This document shows positions 8,929 to 17,865 of a DNA stretch of 64,000 bases, piece after piece (position 1 is the stretch's first letter; each line of letters begins with the position of its first letter). Position numbers and translations under genes: made by a program. The notes under the pieces are model-generated. The model was not told the DNA's origin, made no database searches, and saw nothing but the letters and a program-made list of their open reading frames with translations. The stretch covers positions 4,167,501 through 4,231,500 of the forward strand of contig NZ_JAUSYN010000002.1 of NCBI RefSeq assembly GCF_030816915.1. Direction: 5' to 3'. The DNA is from Streptomyces sp. B3I8 (lineage in GTDB: Bacteria; Actinomycetota; Actinomycetes; Streptomycetales; Streptomycetaceae).

Positions 8929-9327
8929 ATGACCATGACTGATCCGATCGCAGACATGCTCACGCGTCTGCGTAACGCGAACTCGGCGTACCACGACTCC
9001 GTGGGGATGCCGGCATCGAAGATCAAGTCTCACATCGCGGAGATCCTCCAGCAGGAGGGCTTCATCACGGGCTGGAAGGTCGAGGACGCCGAGGTCGGCA
9101 AGAACCTCGTCCTGGAGCTGAAGTTCGGCCCCAACCGTGAGCGCTCCATCGCGGGCATCAAGCGGATCTCCAAGCCCGGTCTCCGGGTGTACGCGAAGTC
9201 CACCAACCTGCCGAAGGTGCTGGGCGGCCTGGGCGTGGCGATCATCTCCACGTCGCATGGGCTCCTCACCGACAAGCAGGCCGGCAAGAAGGGCGTGGGT
9301 GGGGAAGTCCTCGCCTACGTCTGGTAG
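8929..9327 (+). CDS. rpsH: 30S ribosomal protein S8
   Basis: S8 (132 residues) is a primary binder of the 16S central domain. In enterobacteria it is the translational repressor of the spc operon. It begins [20 protein letters not shown] and ends with [11 protein letters not shown], both canonical. The ATG at 8929 gives the standard length and has GAAGG 7 bases before it. An in-frame ATG at 8884 would add 15 non-conserved residues and is less likely. Confidence 0.97.
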   Translation: MTMTDPIADMLTRLRNANSAYHDSVGMPASKIKSHIAEILQQEGFITGWKVEDAEVGKNLVLELKFGPNRERSIAGIKRISKPGLRVYAKSTNLPKVLGGLGVAIISTSHGLLTDKQAGKKGVGGEVLAYVW

Positions 9328-9351
9328 CGGAAGGGAACGGAGGAAACAGCT

Positions 9352-9891
9352 ATGTCGCGCATCGGCAAGCTCCCCATCGCGGTTCCCGCCGGCGTGGACG
9401 TCACCATCGACGGCCGTCAGGTGCAGGTGAAGGGGCCCAAGGGCACCCTGTCGCACACCATTGCGGCGCCGATCGAGATCGCTAAGGGCGAGGACGGCGT
9501 GCTCAGCGTCACCCGCCCGAACGACGAGCGTCAGAACAAGGCCCTGCACGGCCTGTCCCGCACGCTGGTGGCGAACATGATCACCGGCGTGACCCAGGGT
9601 TACGTGAAGAAGCTCGAGATCAGCGGTGTCGGTTACCGCGTGACGGCCAAGGGTTCGAACCTCGAGTTCGCGCTCGGCTACAGCCACCCGATCACCGTCG
9701 AGGCACCCGAGGGCATCACCTTCAAGGTGGAGGCCCCCACCCGCTTCTCGGTCGAGGGCATCGACAAGCAGAAGGTGGGCGAGGTCGCGGCGAACATCCG
9801 CAAGCTGCGCAAGCCCGACCCGTACAAGGCCAAGGGTGTCAAGTACGAGGGTGAAGTCATCCGCCGCAAGGTCGGAAAGGCGGGTAAGTAA
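9352..9891 (+). CDS. rplF: 50S ribosomal protein L6
   Basis: L6 (179 residues) lies near the sarcin-ricin loop and the GTPase centre. It consists of two similar domains. The family signature in the second, [20 protein letters not shown], is complete. It starts [17 protein letters not shown], as expected. There is a 24-bp gap after rpsH and a 3-bp gap before rplR. Length is standard. Confidence 0.98.
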   Translation: MSRIGKLPIAVPAGVDVTIDGRQVQVKGPKGTLSHTIAAPIEIAKGEDGVLSVTRPNDERQNKALHGLSRTLVANMITGVTQGYVKKLEISGVGYRVTAKGSNLEFALGYSHPITVEAPEGITFKVEAPTRFSVEGIDKQKVGEVAANIRKLRKPDPYKAKGVKYEGEVIRRKVGKAGK

Positions 9892-9894
9892 GCC

Positions 9895-10278
9895 ATGGCA
9901 TACGGGCAGAAGATCGCCAAGGGCGATGCCTACAAGCGCACCGCCATCAAGCGGCGGCACATCCGGATCCGCAAGAAGGTCTCCGGTACGGCCGAGCGCC
10001 CCCGCCTGGTCGTGACCCGCTCCAACCGTCACATCGTGGCGCAGGTGATCGACGACCTCAAGGGGCACACCCTGGCGTCGGCGTCCACCCTGGACACGTC
10101 GATCCGCGGCGGCGAGGGCGACAAGTCCGCGCTGGCCAAGCAGGTCGGCGCCCTGGTCGCGGAGCGCGCCAAGGCCGCCGGTGTCGAAGCCGTCGTGTTC
10201 GACCGTGGTGGCAACCAGTACGCCGGGCGCATCGCCGCCCTGGCGGACGCCGCCCGCGAAGCCGGTCTGAAGTTCTGA
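9895..10278 (+). CDS. rplR: 50S ribosomal protein L18
   Basis: L18 (127 residues) binds 5S rRNA together with L5. The core [20 protein letters not shown] and the C-terminal [26 protein letters not shown] are characteristic. It begins 3 bp after the rplF stop and is followed by rpsE after a 43-bp gap that carries the ribosome-binding sequence AGAGAGG. No anomaly is seen. Confidence 0.97.
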   Translation: MAYGQKIAKGDAYKRTAIKRRHIRIRKKVSGTAERPRLVVTRSNRHIVAQVIDDLKGHTLASASTLDTSIRGGEGDKSALAKQVGALVAERAKAAGVEAVVFDRGGNQYAGRIAALADAAREAGLKF

Positions 10279-10321
10279 TCCGGTTCCGTATCGCTAGCGG
10301 AAACAGAGAGAGGTAATTCCA

Positions 10322-10927
10322 ATGGCTGGACCCCAGCGCCGCGGTGGCGGTGCCGGTGGCGGCGAGCGGCGGGACCGGAAGGGCCGTGACGGCGGAGCAT
10401 CCGCCGCCGAGAAGACCGCGTACGTCGAGCGCGTCGTCGCGATCAACCGTGTCGCCAAGGTCGTGAAGGGTGGTCGTCGCTTCAGCTTCACCGCGCTGGT
10501 CGTGGTGGGCGACGGTGACGGCACCGTGGGCGTCGGATACGGCAAGGCCAAGGAGGTGCCGGCCGCCATCGCCAAGGGTGTTGAGGAGGCCAAGAAGCAC
10601 TTCTTCAAGGTCCCCCGCATCCAGGGCACCATCCCTCACCCCATCCAGGGTGAGAAGGCTGCCGGCGTCGTGCTGCTCAAGCCCGCGTCCCCCGGTACCG
10701 GCGTCATCGCCGGTGGCCCGGTGCGCGCCGTGCTCGAGTGCGCCGGTATCCACGACATCCTGTCGAAGTCGCTCGGCTCCGACAACCAGATCAACATCGT
10801 GCACGCGACCGTGGCGGCCCTCAAGGGCCTGCAGCGTCCCGAGGAGGTCGCGGCCCGCCGCGGTCTGCCGCTCGAGGACGTCGCTCCCGCCGCCCTGCTG
10901 CGTGCGCGTGCCGGGGCAGGTGCGTAA
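10322..10927 (+). CDS. rpsE: 30S ribosomal protein S5
   Basis: S5 (201 residues) shapes the decoding region and influences translational accuracy; spectinomycin-resistance changes map to its N-terminal loop. The double-stranded RNA-binding core [20 protein letters not shown] and [20 protein letters not shown] are canonical. A Gly/Arg-rich N-terminal extension of about 30 residues and an Ala-rich C-terminus make it longer than the enterobacterial protein. rpmD starts 2 bp after the stop. Confidence 0.98.
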   Translation: MAGPQRRGGGAGGGERRDRKGRDGGASAAEKTAYVERVVAINRVAKVVKGGRRFSFTALVVVGDGDGTVGVGYGKAKEVPAAIAKGVEEAKKHFFKVPRIQGTIPHPIQGEKAAGVVLLKPASPGTGVIAGGPVRAVLECAGIHDILSKSLGSDNQINIVHATVAALKGLQRPEEVAARRGLPLEDVAPAALLRARAGAGA

Positions 10928-10929
10928 TC

Positions 10930-11112
10930 ATGGCGCAGCTCAAGATCACGCAGGTCAAGTCCTACATCGGCAGCAAGCAGAACCATCGCGACACCCTGCG
11001 TTCCCTTGGTCTCAAGGGCATCAACACGCAGGTCGTCAAGGAGGACCGTCCCGAGTTCCGCGGCATGGTGCACACCGTCCGCCACCTCGTGTCGGTCGAG
11101 GAGGTCGACTGA
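10930..11112 (+). CDS. rpmD: 50S ribosomal protein L30
   Basis: This is a 60-residue L30 of the large subunit. The start [20 protein letters not shown] and the following [17 protein letters not shown] are the typical L30 core, and the length is standard. The open frame reaches further upstream, but that part is a shadow of rpsE; the ATG at 10930 gives the conserved N-terminus. It sits 2 bp after rpsE and 2 bp before rplO. Confidence 0.97.
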   Translation: MAQLKITQVKSYIGSKQNHRDTLRSLGLKGINTQVVKEDRPEFRGMVHTVRHLVSVEEVD

Positions 11113-11114
11113 TC

Positions 11115-11570
11115 ATGGCGGAGAACAACCCGCTCAAGATCCACAACCTCCGTCCGGCCCCGGGCGCCAAGACCGCCAAGACCCGTGTGGGTCGTGGTGA
11201 GGCGTCGAAGGGCAAGACGGCCGGTCGTGGTACCAAGGGCACCAAGGCCCGTTACCAGGTTCCGGAGCGCTTCGAGGGCGGGCAGATGCCCCTCCACATG
11301 CGTCTTCCGAAGCTCAAGGGCTTCAAGAACCCGTTCAAGACCGAGTACCAGGTCGTGAACCTCGACAAGCTGGCCGAGCTGTACCCCGAGGGTGGCGAGG
11401 TCACCGTCGAGGGCCTGGTGGCCAAGGGTGCCGTTCGCAAGAACAGCCTCGTCAAGGTCCTCGGCCAGGGCGAGGTCTCCGTGGCGCTGCAGGTGACGGT
11501 CGACGCCGTCTCCGGCTCCGCCAAGGAGAAGATCGCCGCCGCCGGCGGCACGGTCACCGAGCTCGTCTGA
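11115..11570 (+). CDS. rplO: 50S ribosomal protein L15
   Basis: L15 (151 residues) is a late-assembling large-subunit protein. The Gly/Lys/Arg-rich N-terminal tail ([20 protein letters not shown]) threads into rRNA, followed by the globular domain with [21 protein letters not shown]. It is the last ribosomal gene of the spc set. A perfect 15-bp hairpin follows 35 bp after the stop, before secY. Confidence 0.97.
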   Translation: MAENNPLKIHNLRPAPGAKTAKTRVGRGEASKGKTAGRGTKGTKARYQVPERFEGGQMPLHMRLPKLKGFKNPFKTEYQVVNLDKLAELYPEGGEVTVEGLVAKGAVRKNSLVKVLGQGEVSVALQVTVDAVSGSAKEKIAAAGGTVTELV

Positions 11571-11605
11571 CCCTGTCGGGCGCGCCGATGACATGAACGA
11601 ATCCG

Positions 11606-11639
11606 ACCGGGGATACCCCACATTTGGGGTATCCCCGGT
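11606..11639 (+). terminator. perfect 15-bp hairpin between rplO and secY
   Basis: Arms 11606-11620 and 11625-11639 pair perfectly around the loop CATT. This is one of the strongest stems in the window but lacks a clear T-run. It should terminate or attenuate the spc transcript so that secY-adk-map depend partly on their own promoter. A possible -10 (TAAGGT) lies at 11670-11675 just downstream. Confidence 0.75.
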
Positions 11640-11804
11640 TGGTCGTTCCTAGGGGGGCAGTGTCGCCGGTAAGGTGGCCTGCGCTGTCAAGTTTCGCCGG
11701 ATGCCCCACTCGGGCACCAGGAGAGGCCGGCAGCCGTTATGTATTCGTCGAACCTCACCAATCGTCACCTCTGACGCACGTGCGCGGGGGTCGCAGGAGG
11801 CACC

Positions 11805-13118
11805 GTGCTCACCGGCTTCGCCCGGGCGTTCAGGACGCCCGACCTGCGCAAGAAGCTGCTCTTCACGCTCGCGATCATCGTGGTGTACCGCGTCGGTACC
11901 CACGTCCCGATCCCCGGCGTCGACTACAAGAGCGTGCAGACCTGTATCGACGTCGCCAAGGGCAACCAGGGCCTGTTCGGTCTGGTGAACATGTTCAGTG
12001 GTGGCGCGCTGCTGCAGATCACGATCTTCGCGCTGGGCATCATGCCGTACATCACGGCGAGCATCATTCTGCAGCTGCTGACCGTGGTGATCCCGCGCCT
12101 GGAAGCCCTGAAGAAGGAGGGGCAGGCCGGTACCGCGAAGATCACGCAGTACACGCGGTACCTGACGGTCGCCCTCGCCATCCTCCAGGGCACCGGCCTG
12201 GTGGCCACCGCCCGCAGCGGCGCACTGTTCAGCGGCTGCCCGGTCGCCACGTCGATCGTGCCCGACCAGTCGATCTTCATGACCATCACCATGGTCATCA
12301 CCATGACCGCCGGTACGTGCATGGTGATGTGGCTCGGTGAGCTGATCACCGACCGCGGCATCGGCAACGGCATGTCGATCCTGATGTTCATCTCGATCGC
12401 CGCCACCTTCCCGTCCGCGCTGTGGGCCATCAAGACCCAGGGCTCGCTGGCCGGCGGCTGGATCGAGTTCGGCACGGTCATCCTGGTCGGCCTCGTCATG
12501 GTCGGCCTCGTGGTCTTCGTCGAGCAGGCCCAGCGCCGGGTTCCCGTCCAGTACGCGAAGCGGATGATCGGCCGCCGTTCCTACGGCGGCACCTCGACGT
12601 ACATCCCGCTGAAGGTCAACCAGGCGGGTGTGATCCCCGTCATCTTCGCGTCGTCGCTGCTCTACATCCCGGCTCTGATCGCGCAGTTCTCGAAGAGCAA
12701 CTCGGGCTGGAAGACCTGGATCCAGACGAACATGGTGAAGGGCGATCACCCGGTCTACATCACCTTGTACTTCCTGCTGATCGTCTTCTTCGCCTTCTTC
12801 TACGTGGCGATCTCCTTCAACCCCGAAGAAGTCGCCGACAACATGAAGAAGTATGGTGGCTTCATCCCGGGCATCCGGGCTGGCCGGCCGACCGCCGAGT
12901 ACCTGAGTTACGTACTCAACCGGATCACCTGGCCGGGTTCGCTGTATCTGGGTCTGATCGCTCTTGTACCGACAATGGCGTTGGTGGGCTTCGGGGCGAA
13001 CCAGAACTTCCCGTTCGGTGGGACGAGCATCCTGATCATCGTGGGTGTCGGTCTCGAGACCGTGAAGCAGATCGAGAGTCAGCTCCAGCAGCGCAATTAC
13101 GAAGGGTTCCTCCGCTGA
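11805..13118 (+). CDS. secY: preprotein translocase subunit SecY
   Basis: SecY is the pore subunit of the SecYEG channel in the cytoplasmic membrane. At 437 residues it has the usual ten hydrophobic segments. The first is LRKKLLFTLAIIVVYRVGTHVP, and GLVNMFSGGALLQITIFALGIMPYI is a family signature. The cytoplasmic loop ERAQRRVPVQYA-like sequence is also present. Translation starts at GTG 11805 with GGAGG immediately upstream. Its stop overlaps the adk start (TGATG). The adk and map genes follow, the classic actinobacterial order. Confidence 0.97.
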   Translation: MLTGFARAFRTPDLRKKLLFTLAIIVVYRVGTHVPIPGVDYKSVQTCIDVAKGNQGLFGLVNMFSGGALLQITIFALGIMPYITASIILQLLTVVIPRLEALKKEGQAGTAKITQYTRYLTVALAILQGTGLVATARSGALFSGCPVATSIVPDQSIFMTITMVITMTAGTCMVMWLGELITDRGIGNGMSILMFISIAATFPSALWAIKTQGSLAGGWIEFGTVILVGLVMVGLVVFVEQAQRRVPVQYAKRMIGRRSYGGTSTYIPLKVNQAGVIPVIFASSLLYIPALIAQFSKSNSGWKTWIQTNMVKGDHPVYITLYFLLIVFFAFFYVAISFNPEEVADNMKKYGGFIPGIRAGRPTAEYLSYVLNRITWPGSLYLGLIALVPTMALVGFGANQNFPFGGTSILIIVGVGLETVKQIESQLQQRNYEGFLR

Positions 13119-13780
13119 TGCGAATTGTCCTCGTCGGGCCACCCGGGGCCGGGAAGGGAACGCAGGCCGCGTTCCTGGCCAAGAACCTGTCGATCCCGCA
13201 CATCTCCACGGGCGACCTGTTCCGCGCCAACATCAGCCGGCAGACCGAACTGGGCAAACTCGCGAAGTCCTACATGGACGCGGGGAACCTGGTGCCGGAC
13301 GAGGTCACCATCGGCATGGCCAAGGACCGCATGGAGCAGTCCGACGCGGCCGGTGGGTTCCTGCTCGACGGCTTCCCCCGCAACGTCTCGCAGGCCGAGG
13401 CGCTGGACGACATGCTCAAGGAAGAGGGCATGCGGCTGGACGCGGTGCTGGACCTGGAGGTCCCGGAGGACGAGGTCGTCAAGCGGATCGCAGGGCGGCG
13501 CATCTGCCGCAAGGACTCCAGCCACGTCTTCCATGTGACGTACAACCCGCCGAAGACGGACGGTGTGTGCGACACGTGCGGGGGCGAGCTGTACCAGCGC
13601 GACGACGACTCCGAGGAGACGGTGCGGACGCGGCTGGAGGTCTACCACACGCAGACCGAGCCGATCATCGACTACTACAAGGCGCAGGGGCTCGTCGTGA
13701 CGATCTCGGCGCTGGGGAAGGTCGATGACGTGACGGGGCGGGCGATGCGCGCGTTGCAGCGCGAGGGGGCGCCGCAGTAG
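13118..13780 (+). CDS. adk: adenylate kinase
   Basis: This enzyme interconverts ATP + AMP and 2 ADP. The 220-residue protein has the P-loop GPPGAGKGTQ at residues 7-16, the AMP-binding STGDLFRANI and GFLLDGFPRNVSQAEALD, and a long-form LID domain. The LID contains cysteines (RRICRKDSSHVFH, CDTCGG) that may bind zinc. The ATG at 13118 overlaps the secY stop. A GC-rich hairpin (13814-13841) follows. Confidence 0.97.
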   Translation: MRIVLVGPPGAGKGTQAAFLAKNLSIPHISTGDLFRANISRQTELGKLAKSYMDAGNLVPDEVTIGMAKDRMEQSDAAGGFLLDGFPRNVSQAEALDDMLKEEGMRLDAVLDLEVPEDEVVKRIAGRRICRKDSSHVFHVTYNPPKTDGVCDTCGGELYQRDDDSEETVRTRLEVYHTQTEPIIDYYKAQGLVVTISALGKVDDVTGRAMRALQREGAPQ

Positions 13781-13813
13781 GGCGGCGCCCGGTTCTCGCT
13801 TTTCGCTTTTCCG

Positions 13814-13841
13814 GCCGCGGTTCCCCTGGCGGGGGCCGCGG
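13814..13841 (+). terminator. hairpin after adk
   Basis: GCCGCGG and CCCC on the left pair with GGGG and CCGCGG on the right around TGGC. The stem lies 34 bp after the adk stop and just after a short T-rich stretch. It is a plausible terminator but has no T-run on its 3' side. Confidence 0.45.
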
Positions 13842-13877
13842 TCGTCGCGTGCGGCGGTGCGGGTGGCGGTGCGGCGG

Positions 13878-14014
13878 GTTCTCTCGCCCCGCCGCCCCTG
13901 CCCTTCCCGTCCCTGAAGGCGCTGTGCCACTTCGAGCCCCTTGGCGCCTCGGGGGCGGGTGCGGGTTCGTGGTGGCCGGTCGCGCAGTTCCCCGCGCTCC
14001 TACAGGGGGCGCCC
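13878..14014 (+). repeat. dispersed intergenic repeat, copy A
   Basis: This segment starts with a CTCGCCCC-GCC-GCCC-CTGCCCTTCCC block and ends in GTTCCCCGCGC followed by a C/T then AGGGG. The same order of blocks recurs at 30677-30815 and, inverted, at 36026-36148. It fills most of the 306-bp adk-map gap, which holds no gene. Confidence 0.6.
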
Positions 14015-14086
14015 CGGGCGGGACGCCCGGCGCCGTATTGTTGACAGGGTCCGTACCTTTTCCGGGTCAGAAAGGCGCTTGCCGTC

Positions 14087-14923
14087 ATGGTGCAGATCAA
14101 AAGCCCCGAGCAGATCGCGAAGATGCGCGAGGCGGGGCTGGTCGTCGCGGCCATTCACGCGGCCACGCGTGAGGCGGCCGTGCCCGGTGCGACGACCAGC
14201 GATCTGGACCAGGTCGCCCGCAAGGTGCTGGCCGAGCACAACGCCAAGCCGAACTTCCTCGGCTACGGCGGCTTCCCGGCCACCATCTGCACCTCCGTGA
14301 ACGACGTCGTGGTGCACGGCATCCCGTCCGACGAGGTCGTGCTCAAGGACGGCGACATCATCTCCATCGACTGCGGCGCCATCGTCGACGGCTGGCACGG
14401 CGACGCCGCGTACACCGCGTTCGTCGGCTCCGGCCACGCCCCCGAGCTGATCGAGCTCTCCCGGGTGACGGAGGAGTCGATGTGGGCCGGCATCGCCGCG
14501 ATGAAGGCCGGCAACCGGCTCGTGGACATCTCCCGTGCCGTCGAGACGTACATCCGCCGCCAGCCGAAGCCCGGCGGCGGCCGTTACGGGATCATCGAGG
14601 ACTACGGCGGCCACGGCATCGGCACCGAGATGCACATGGATCCGCACCTGCTGAACTACGTCGACCGCCGGCGCGGCAAGGGCCCCAAGCTGGTCCCCGG
14701 CACCTGCCTGGCCATCGAGCCCATGGTCTCCCTCGGCACCCCGAAGACCGAGGTCCTCCAGGACGACTGGACGGTCATCACGACGGACGGCACCTGGTCC
14801 TCCCACTGGGAGCACTCCGTCGCCCTGACCGAACAGGGCCCGCTCGTACTCACGGCACCCGACGGAGGCCGGGCGAAGCTGGCGGAGCTGGGCATCACGG
14901 CGGCGCCGGATCCGTTGGGCTGA
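14087..14923 (+). CDS. map: methionine aminopeptidase, type I
   Basis: This enzyme removes the initiator methionine from nascent proteins using two metal ions. The 278-residue protein shows the metal-ligand pattern of the family. The two aspartates are in the DGWHGDAAYT region, with the His in EDYGGHGIGTEMH and the Glu residues in AIEPMVSLG and EHSVALTEQG. The start MVQIKSPEQIAKMREAGLVV is canonical. It lies downstream of secY-adk, as in many bacteria, separated here by 306 bp carrying a dispersed repeat. Confidence 0.96.
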   Translation: MVQIKSPEQIAKMREAGLVVAAIHAATREAAVPGATTSDLDQVARKVLAEHNAKPNFLGYGGFPATICTSVNDVVVHGIPSDEVVLKDGDIISIDCGAIVDGWHGDAAYTAFVGSGHAPELIELSRVTEESMWAGIAAMKAGNRLVDISRAVETYIRRQPKPGGGRYGIIEDYGGHGIGTEMHMDPHLLNYVDRRRGKGPKLVPGTCLAIEPMVSLGTPKTEVLQDDWTVITTDGTWSSHWEHSVALTEQGPLVLTAPDGGRAKLAELGITAAPDPLG

Positions 14924-15025
14924 TGGCGGGCGTGTGTGGCTTCGCGGCGACATCGGGATCCGTTGGCATGATGATCTCGGCGGCAGGGCAGGATTCCTCG
15001 TTTCGCCTTTCAGGGTGCGCTGACG

Positions 15026-15031
15026 TAGACT
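15026..15031 (+). promoter_or_regulatory. candidate -10 box for infA
   Basis: TAGACT matches the streptomycete housekeeping -10 consensus. It lies 83 bp before the infA start, with a weak TTCGCC 18 bp upstream as -35. It would drive the infA-rpmJ-rpsM group. Confidence 0.45.
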
Positions 15032-15113
15032 GACTCGTCGGCTCTCGTGCACCCGCATGTCCGCATGCGGACGTATCGAAGTCGATCAAGGTAGTCGATT
15101 CGAAGGGCGAAGC

Positions 15114-15335
15114 GTGGCCAAGAAGCAAGGTGCCATCGAGATCGAGGGCACTGTCGTCGAGTCTCTTCCGAACGCCATGTTCAAGGTCGAGCTCCAGAAC
15201 GGCCACCAGGTCCTGGCACACATCAGCGGCAAGATGCGCATGCACTACATCCGCATCCTCCCTGACGACCGGGTCGTGGTGGAGCTGTCTCCGTACGACC
15301 TGACGCGTGGCCGGATCGTCTACCGGTACAAGTAG
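15114..15335 (+). CDS. infA: translation initiation factor IF-1
   Basis: IF-1 (73 residues) blocks the A site during initiation. It is a single OB fold, with [21 protein letters not shown] at the start and [34 protein letters not shown] at the end, near-universal in this family. The start is GTG 15114, preceded by CGAAGGGCGA. An upstream in-frame ATG would add non-conserved residues. It lies between map and rpmJ. Confidence 0.97.
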   Translation: MAKKQGAIEIEGTVVESLPNAMFKVELQNGHQVLAHISGKMRMHYIRILPDDRVVVELSPYDLTRGRIVYRYK

Positions 15336-15403
15336 ATCTTGCCCACGTCCCGCGTGTCTTCCGCGCGGGTCCGCCGGCAACTGACCCGGAGAACCTCACA
15401 CCC

Positions 15404-15517
15404 ATGAAGGTCAAGCCGAGCGTCAAGAAGATCTGCGACAAGTGCAGGGTGATCCGCCGTCACGGCCGGGTCATGGTCATCTGCGAGAACCCGCGCCACA
15501 AGCAGCGCCAGGGCTGA
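15404..15517 (+). CDS. rpmJ: 50S ribosomal protein L36, zinc-binding type
   Basis: L36 is the smallest ribosomal protein, with 37 residues. It has the zinc ribbon ligands C-x2-C in ICDKCR, then C in VICENP and H in RHKQRQG. This is the C+ form, with a zinc-free paralog expected elsewhere in such genomes. The ATG at 15404 follows GGAGAACCTCACACCC. It lies 68 bp after infA and 191 bp before rpsM. Confidence 0.95.
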   Translation: MKVKPSVKKICDKCRVIRRHGRVMVICENPRHKQRQG

Positions 15518-15708
15518 CACAGGACCGCACCCTCTGCGATTCGCAGAATTTCGCGCGACGCGAGCAGTTTTTGTTCATACGCAGGGCCCGGATCTGGCAC
15601 ACAGGTCCGACACCCCCGGTTCGGAGGCCGGGGACCCAGTTCGTACCTCGTACGGCGGCTGGGAGCCGGTCCTGCGGAAGACCTCCGAAGATCAACTGGA
15701 GCCATTGA

Positions 15709-16089
15709 ATGGCACGCGTTTCCGGTGTTGACATTCCGCGCGAAAAGCGCGTGGAGATCGCCCTCACCTACGTGTTCGGCATCGGCCGGACCCTTTCGCA
15801 GCAGACGCTGGCCGCAACCGGCGTCGACCCGAACACCCGCGTTCGCGACCTCTCCGAGGAGCAGCTCGTCGCGATCCGCGAGTACGTCGACAGCAACATC
15901 AAGACCGAGGGTGACCTCCGTCGCGAGATCCAGGCCGACATCCGCCGCAAGGTCGAGATCGGCACGTACCAGGGTCTGCGGCACCGCCGCGGTCTGCCCG
16001 TCCGCGGTCAGCGCACCAGCACCAACGCCCGTACCCGCAAGGGCCCGCGTCGCGCCATCGCCGGCAAGAAGAAGCCGGGCAAGAAGTAG
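15709..16089 (+). CDS. rpsM: 30S ribosomal protein S13
   Basis: S13 (126 residues) sits in the small-subunit head and contacts the P-site tRNA and L5. It begins [20 protein letters not shown] and contains the signature [28 protein letters not shown] region, followed by a Lys-rich tail. It is the first gene of the alpha set (rpsM-rpsK-rpoA-rplQ). rpsD is absent from this position, as in other streptomycetes. rpsK follows after 65 bp. Confidence 0.98.
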   Translation: MARVSGVDIPREKRVEIALTYVFGIGRTLSQQTLAATGVDPNTRVRDLSEEQLVAIREYVDSNIKTEGDLRREIQADIRRKVEIGTYQGLRHRRGLPVRGQRTSTNARTRKGPRRAIAGKKKPGKK

Positions 16090-16154
16090 TCCTCAGCGAC
16101 TTCGCCGTCCAGCGGTCTTCGCTGTAGGACCGACCACCTCCCGTAGGAGAAGAC

Positions 16155-16563
16155 ATGCCCCCCAAGGGACGTCAGGGCGCTGCCAAGAAGGTGCGCCGCA
16201 AGGAAAAGAAGAACGTCGCTCACGGCCACGCGCACATCAAGAGCACGTTCAACAACACGATCGTGTCGATCACCGACCCGACCGGCAACGTGATCTCCTG
16301 GGCCTCCGCCGGCCACGTCGGCTTCAAGGGCTCCCGGAAGTCCACGCCGTTCGCCGCGCAGATGGCCGCCGAGTCGGCCGCCCGTCGCGCGCAGGAGCAC
16401 GGCATGCGCAAGGTCGACGTGTTCGTCAAGGGCCCGGGTTCCGGTCGTGAGACCGCGATCCGCTCCCTGCAGGCCACGGGCCTCGAGGTCGGCTCCATCC
16501 AGGACGTCACCCCGACCCCCCCCGCACAACGGCTGCCGGCCGCCGAAGCGTCGCCGCGTCTGA
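16155..16563 (+). CDS. rpsK: 30S ribosomal protein S11, frame-disrupted at a C8 run near the C-terminus
   Basis: S11 lines the mRNA exit site. Residues 1-120 are canonical ([48 protein letters not shown]). The expected end [13 protein letters not shown] is encoded at 16525-16563 but in the +1 frame, because the C run at 16516-16523 is eight long where four would give the canonical sequence. Read literally, the frame continues to 16784 (209 residues) with an unrelated tail and no conserved C-terminus. The coordinates given include one frame change. S11 is essential, so this is a sequence error, an assembly problem, or a product made through slippage. The frameshift reading is direct; the cause is open. 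Confidence 0.85.
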
Positions 16564-16669
16564 CGCAGGGCCTCGGCCGACCGGTATCCGGCTGGGGGTG
16601 TGGGGGTCGTCCCCCACGATGTCGCGGCACGGCTGCCGGCCGCCGAAGCGTCGTCGCGTCCGACGCACG
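16524..16669 (+). repeat. imperfect duplication of the rpsK 3' end
   Basis: About 43 bp encoding [10 protein letters not shown] occurs at 16531-16573 and again at 16630-16672, with four or so differences. In the second copy the stop TGA has become CGA. Between them lies a hairpin GTGGGGG/CCCCCAC (16600-16617). The second copy reads [11 protein letters not shown] in the frame that a -1 shift at the C8 run would enter. Confidence 0.7.
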
Positions 16670-16694
16670 GCCGCCCGGTTCGGCTCGGGGTTCT

Positions 16695-16726
16695 GGGCGG
16701 TACGGCTCGCAAGGGCCGTGCCGCCC
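16695..16726 (+). terminator. hairpin upstream of rpoA (attenuator)
   Basis: Arms 16695-16706 and 16715-16726 pair over 12 bp with one G-T, around an 8-nt loop. It lies 92 bp before rpoA and is likely to tune expression of rpoA-rplQ relative to rpsM-rpsK. There is no T-run. Confidence 0.5.
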
Positions 16727-16817
16727 GTACCCTTGCAGTACCCGTACTTCTCACCGAGTGCGGTTTCCGTCGGACGTCAAATAGCGGGCGTCCACGAAAG
16801 AAGGATCTGATCCACAC

Positions 16818-17840
16818 ATGCTGATCGCTCAGCGTCCCTCGTTGACCGAAGAGGTCGTCGACGAGTTCCGCTCCCGGTTCGTGATCGAGCCGCTGGAGCC
16901 GGGCTTCGGTTACACCCTCGGCAACTCCCTCCGCCGCACCCTCCTGTCGTCGATCCCCGGTGCCGCCGTCACCAGCATCCGGATCGACGGCGTCCTGCAC
17001 GAGTTCACCACCGTGCCGGGCGTCAAGGAGGACGTCACCGACCTGATCCTCAACATCAAGCAGCTGGTCGTCTCCTCGGAGCACGACGAGCCGGTCGTGA
17101 TGTACCTGCGCAAGCAGGGCCCGGGTCTGGTCACCGCCGCCGACATCGCGCCCCCGGCCGGTGTCGAGGTGCACAACCCCGACCTCGTCCTCGCCACGCT
17201 CAACGGCAAGGGCAAGCTGGAGATGGAGCTGACGGTCGAGCGCGGCCGCGGTTACGTCTCCGCCGTGCAGAACAAGCAGGTCGGCCAGGAGATCGGCCGG
17301 ATCCCGGTCGACTCGATCTACTCGCCGGTCCTGAAGGTCACGTACAAGGTCGAGGCCACGCGTGTCGAGCAGCGCACCGACTTCGACAAGCTGATCGTCG
17401 ACGTCGAGACCAAGCAGGCGATGCGGCCGCGCGACGCCATGGCGTCGGCGGGCAAGACCCTGGTCGAGCTGTTCGGTCTCGCCCGCGAGCTGAACATCGA
17501 CGCCGAGGGCATCGACATGGGTCCGTCCCCGACGGACGCGGCGCTGGCGGCCGACCTCGCGCTCCCGATCGAGGAGCTCGAGCTCACCGTCCGCTCGTAC
17601 AACTGCCTCAAGCGCGAGGGCATCCACTCCGTGGGTGAGCTCGTGGCGCGGTCCGAGGCGGACCTGCTCGACATCCGCAACTTCGGTGCGAAGTCGATCG
17701 ACGAGGTCAAGGCGAAGCTGGCCGGCATGGGCCTGGCCCTGAAGGACAGCCCGCCCGGATTCGACCCCACCGCCGCCGCCGACGCCTTCGGCGCCGACGA
17801 CGACGCGGACGCCGGGTTCGTCGAGACCGAGCAGTACTGA
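16818..17840 (+). CDS. rpoA: DNA-directed RNA polymerase subunit alpha
   Basis: The alpha subunit (340 residues) nucleates RNA polymerase assembly. Its N-terminal domain (1-230) contains [30 protein letters not shown], the dimerisation helix. After a flexible linker, the C-terminal domain (about 245-315) has [23 protein letters not shown] and [16 protein letters not shown], which touch UP-element DNA and activators. An acidic tail rich in Asp/Ala follows. The ATG at 16818 is preceded by GAAAGAAGGATCTG. A 131-bp hairpin-containing gap separates it from rplQ. Confidence 0.98.
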   Translation: MLIAQRPSLTEEVVDEFRSRFVIEPLEPGFGYTLGNSLRRTLLSSIPGAAVTSIRIDGVLHEFTTVPGVKEDVTDLILNIKQLVVSSEHDEPVVMYLRKQGPGLVTAADIAPPAGVEVHNPDLVLATLNGKGKLEMELTVERGRGYVSAVQNKQVGQEIGRIPVDSIYSPVLKVTYKVEATRVEQRTDFDKLIVDVETKQAMRPRDAMASAGKTLVELFGLARELNIDAEGIDMGPSPTDAALAADLALPIEELELTVRSYNCLKREGIHSVGELVARSEADLLDIRNFGAKSIDEVKAKLAGMGLALKDSPPGFDPTAAADAFGADDDADAGFVETEQY

Positions 17841-17865
17841 GGGCTCGGGTTCGACGGTTCGGCCC

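Noticed and set aside
11649..13142. 497-residue minus-strand frame over secY
   Set aside because: It is entirely antisense to secY, with His/Asp/Arg-rich low complexity produced by codon-position bias; no start context.
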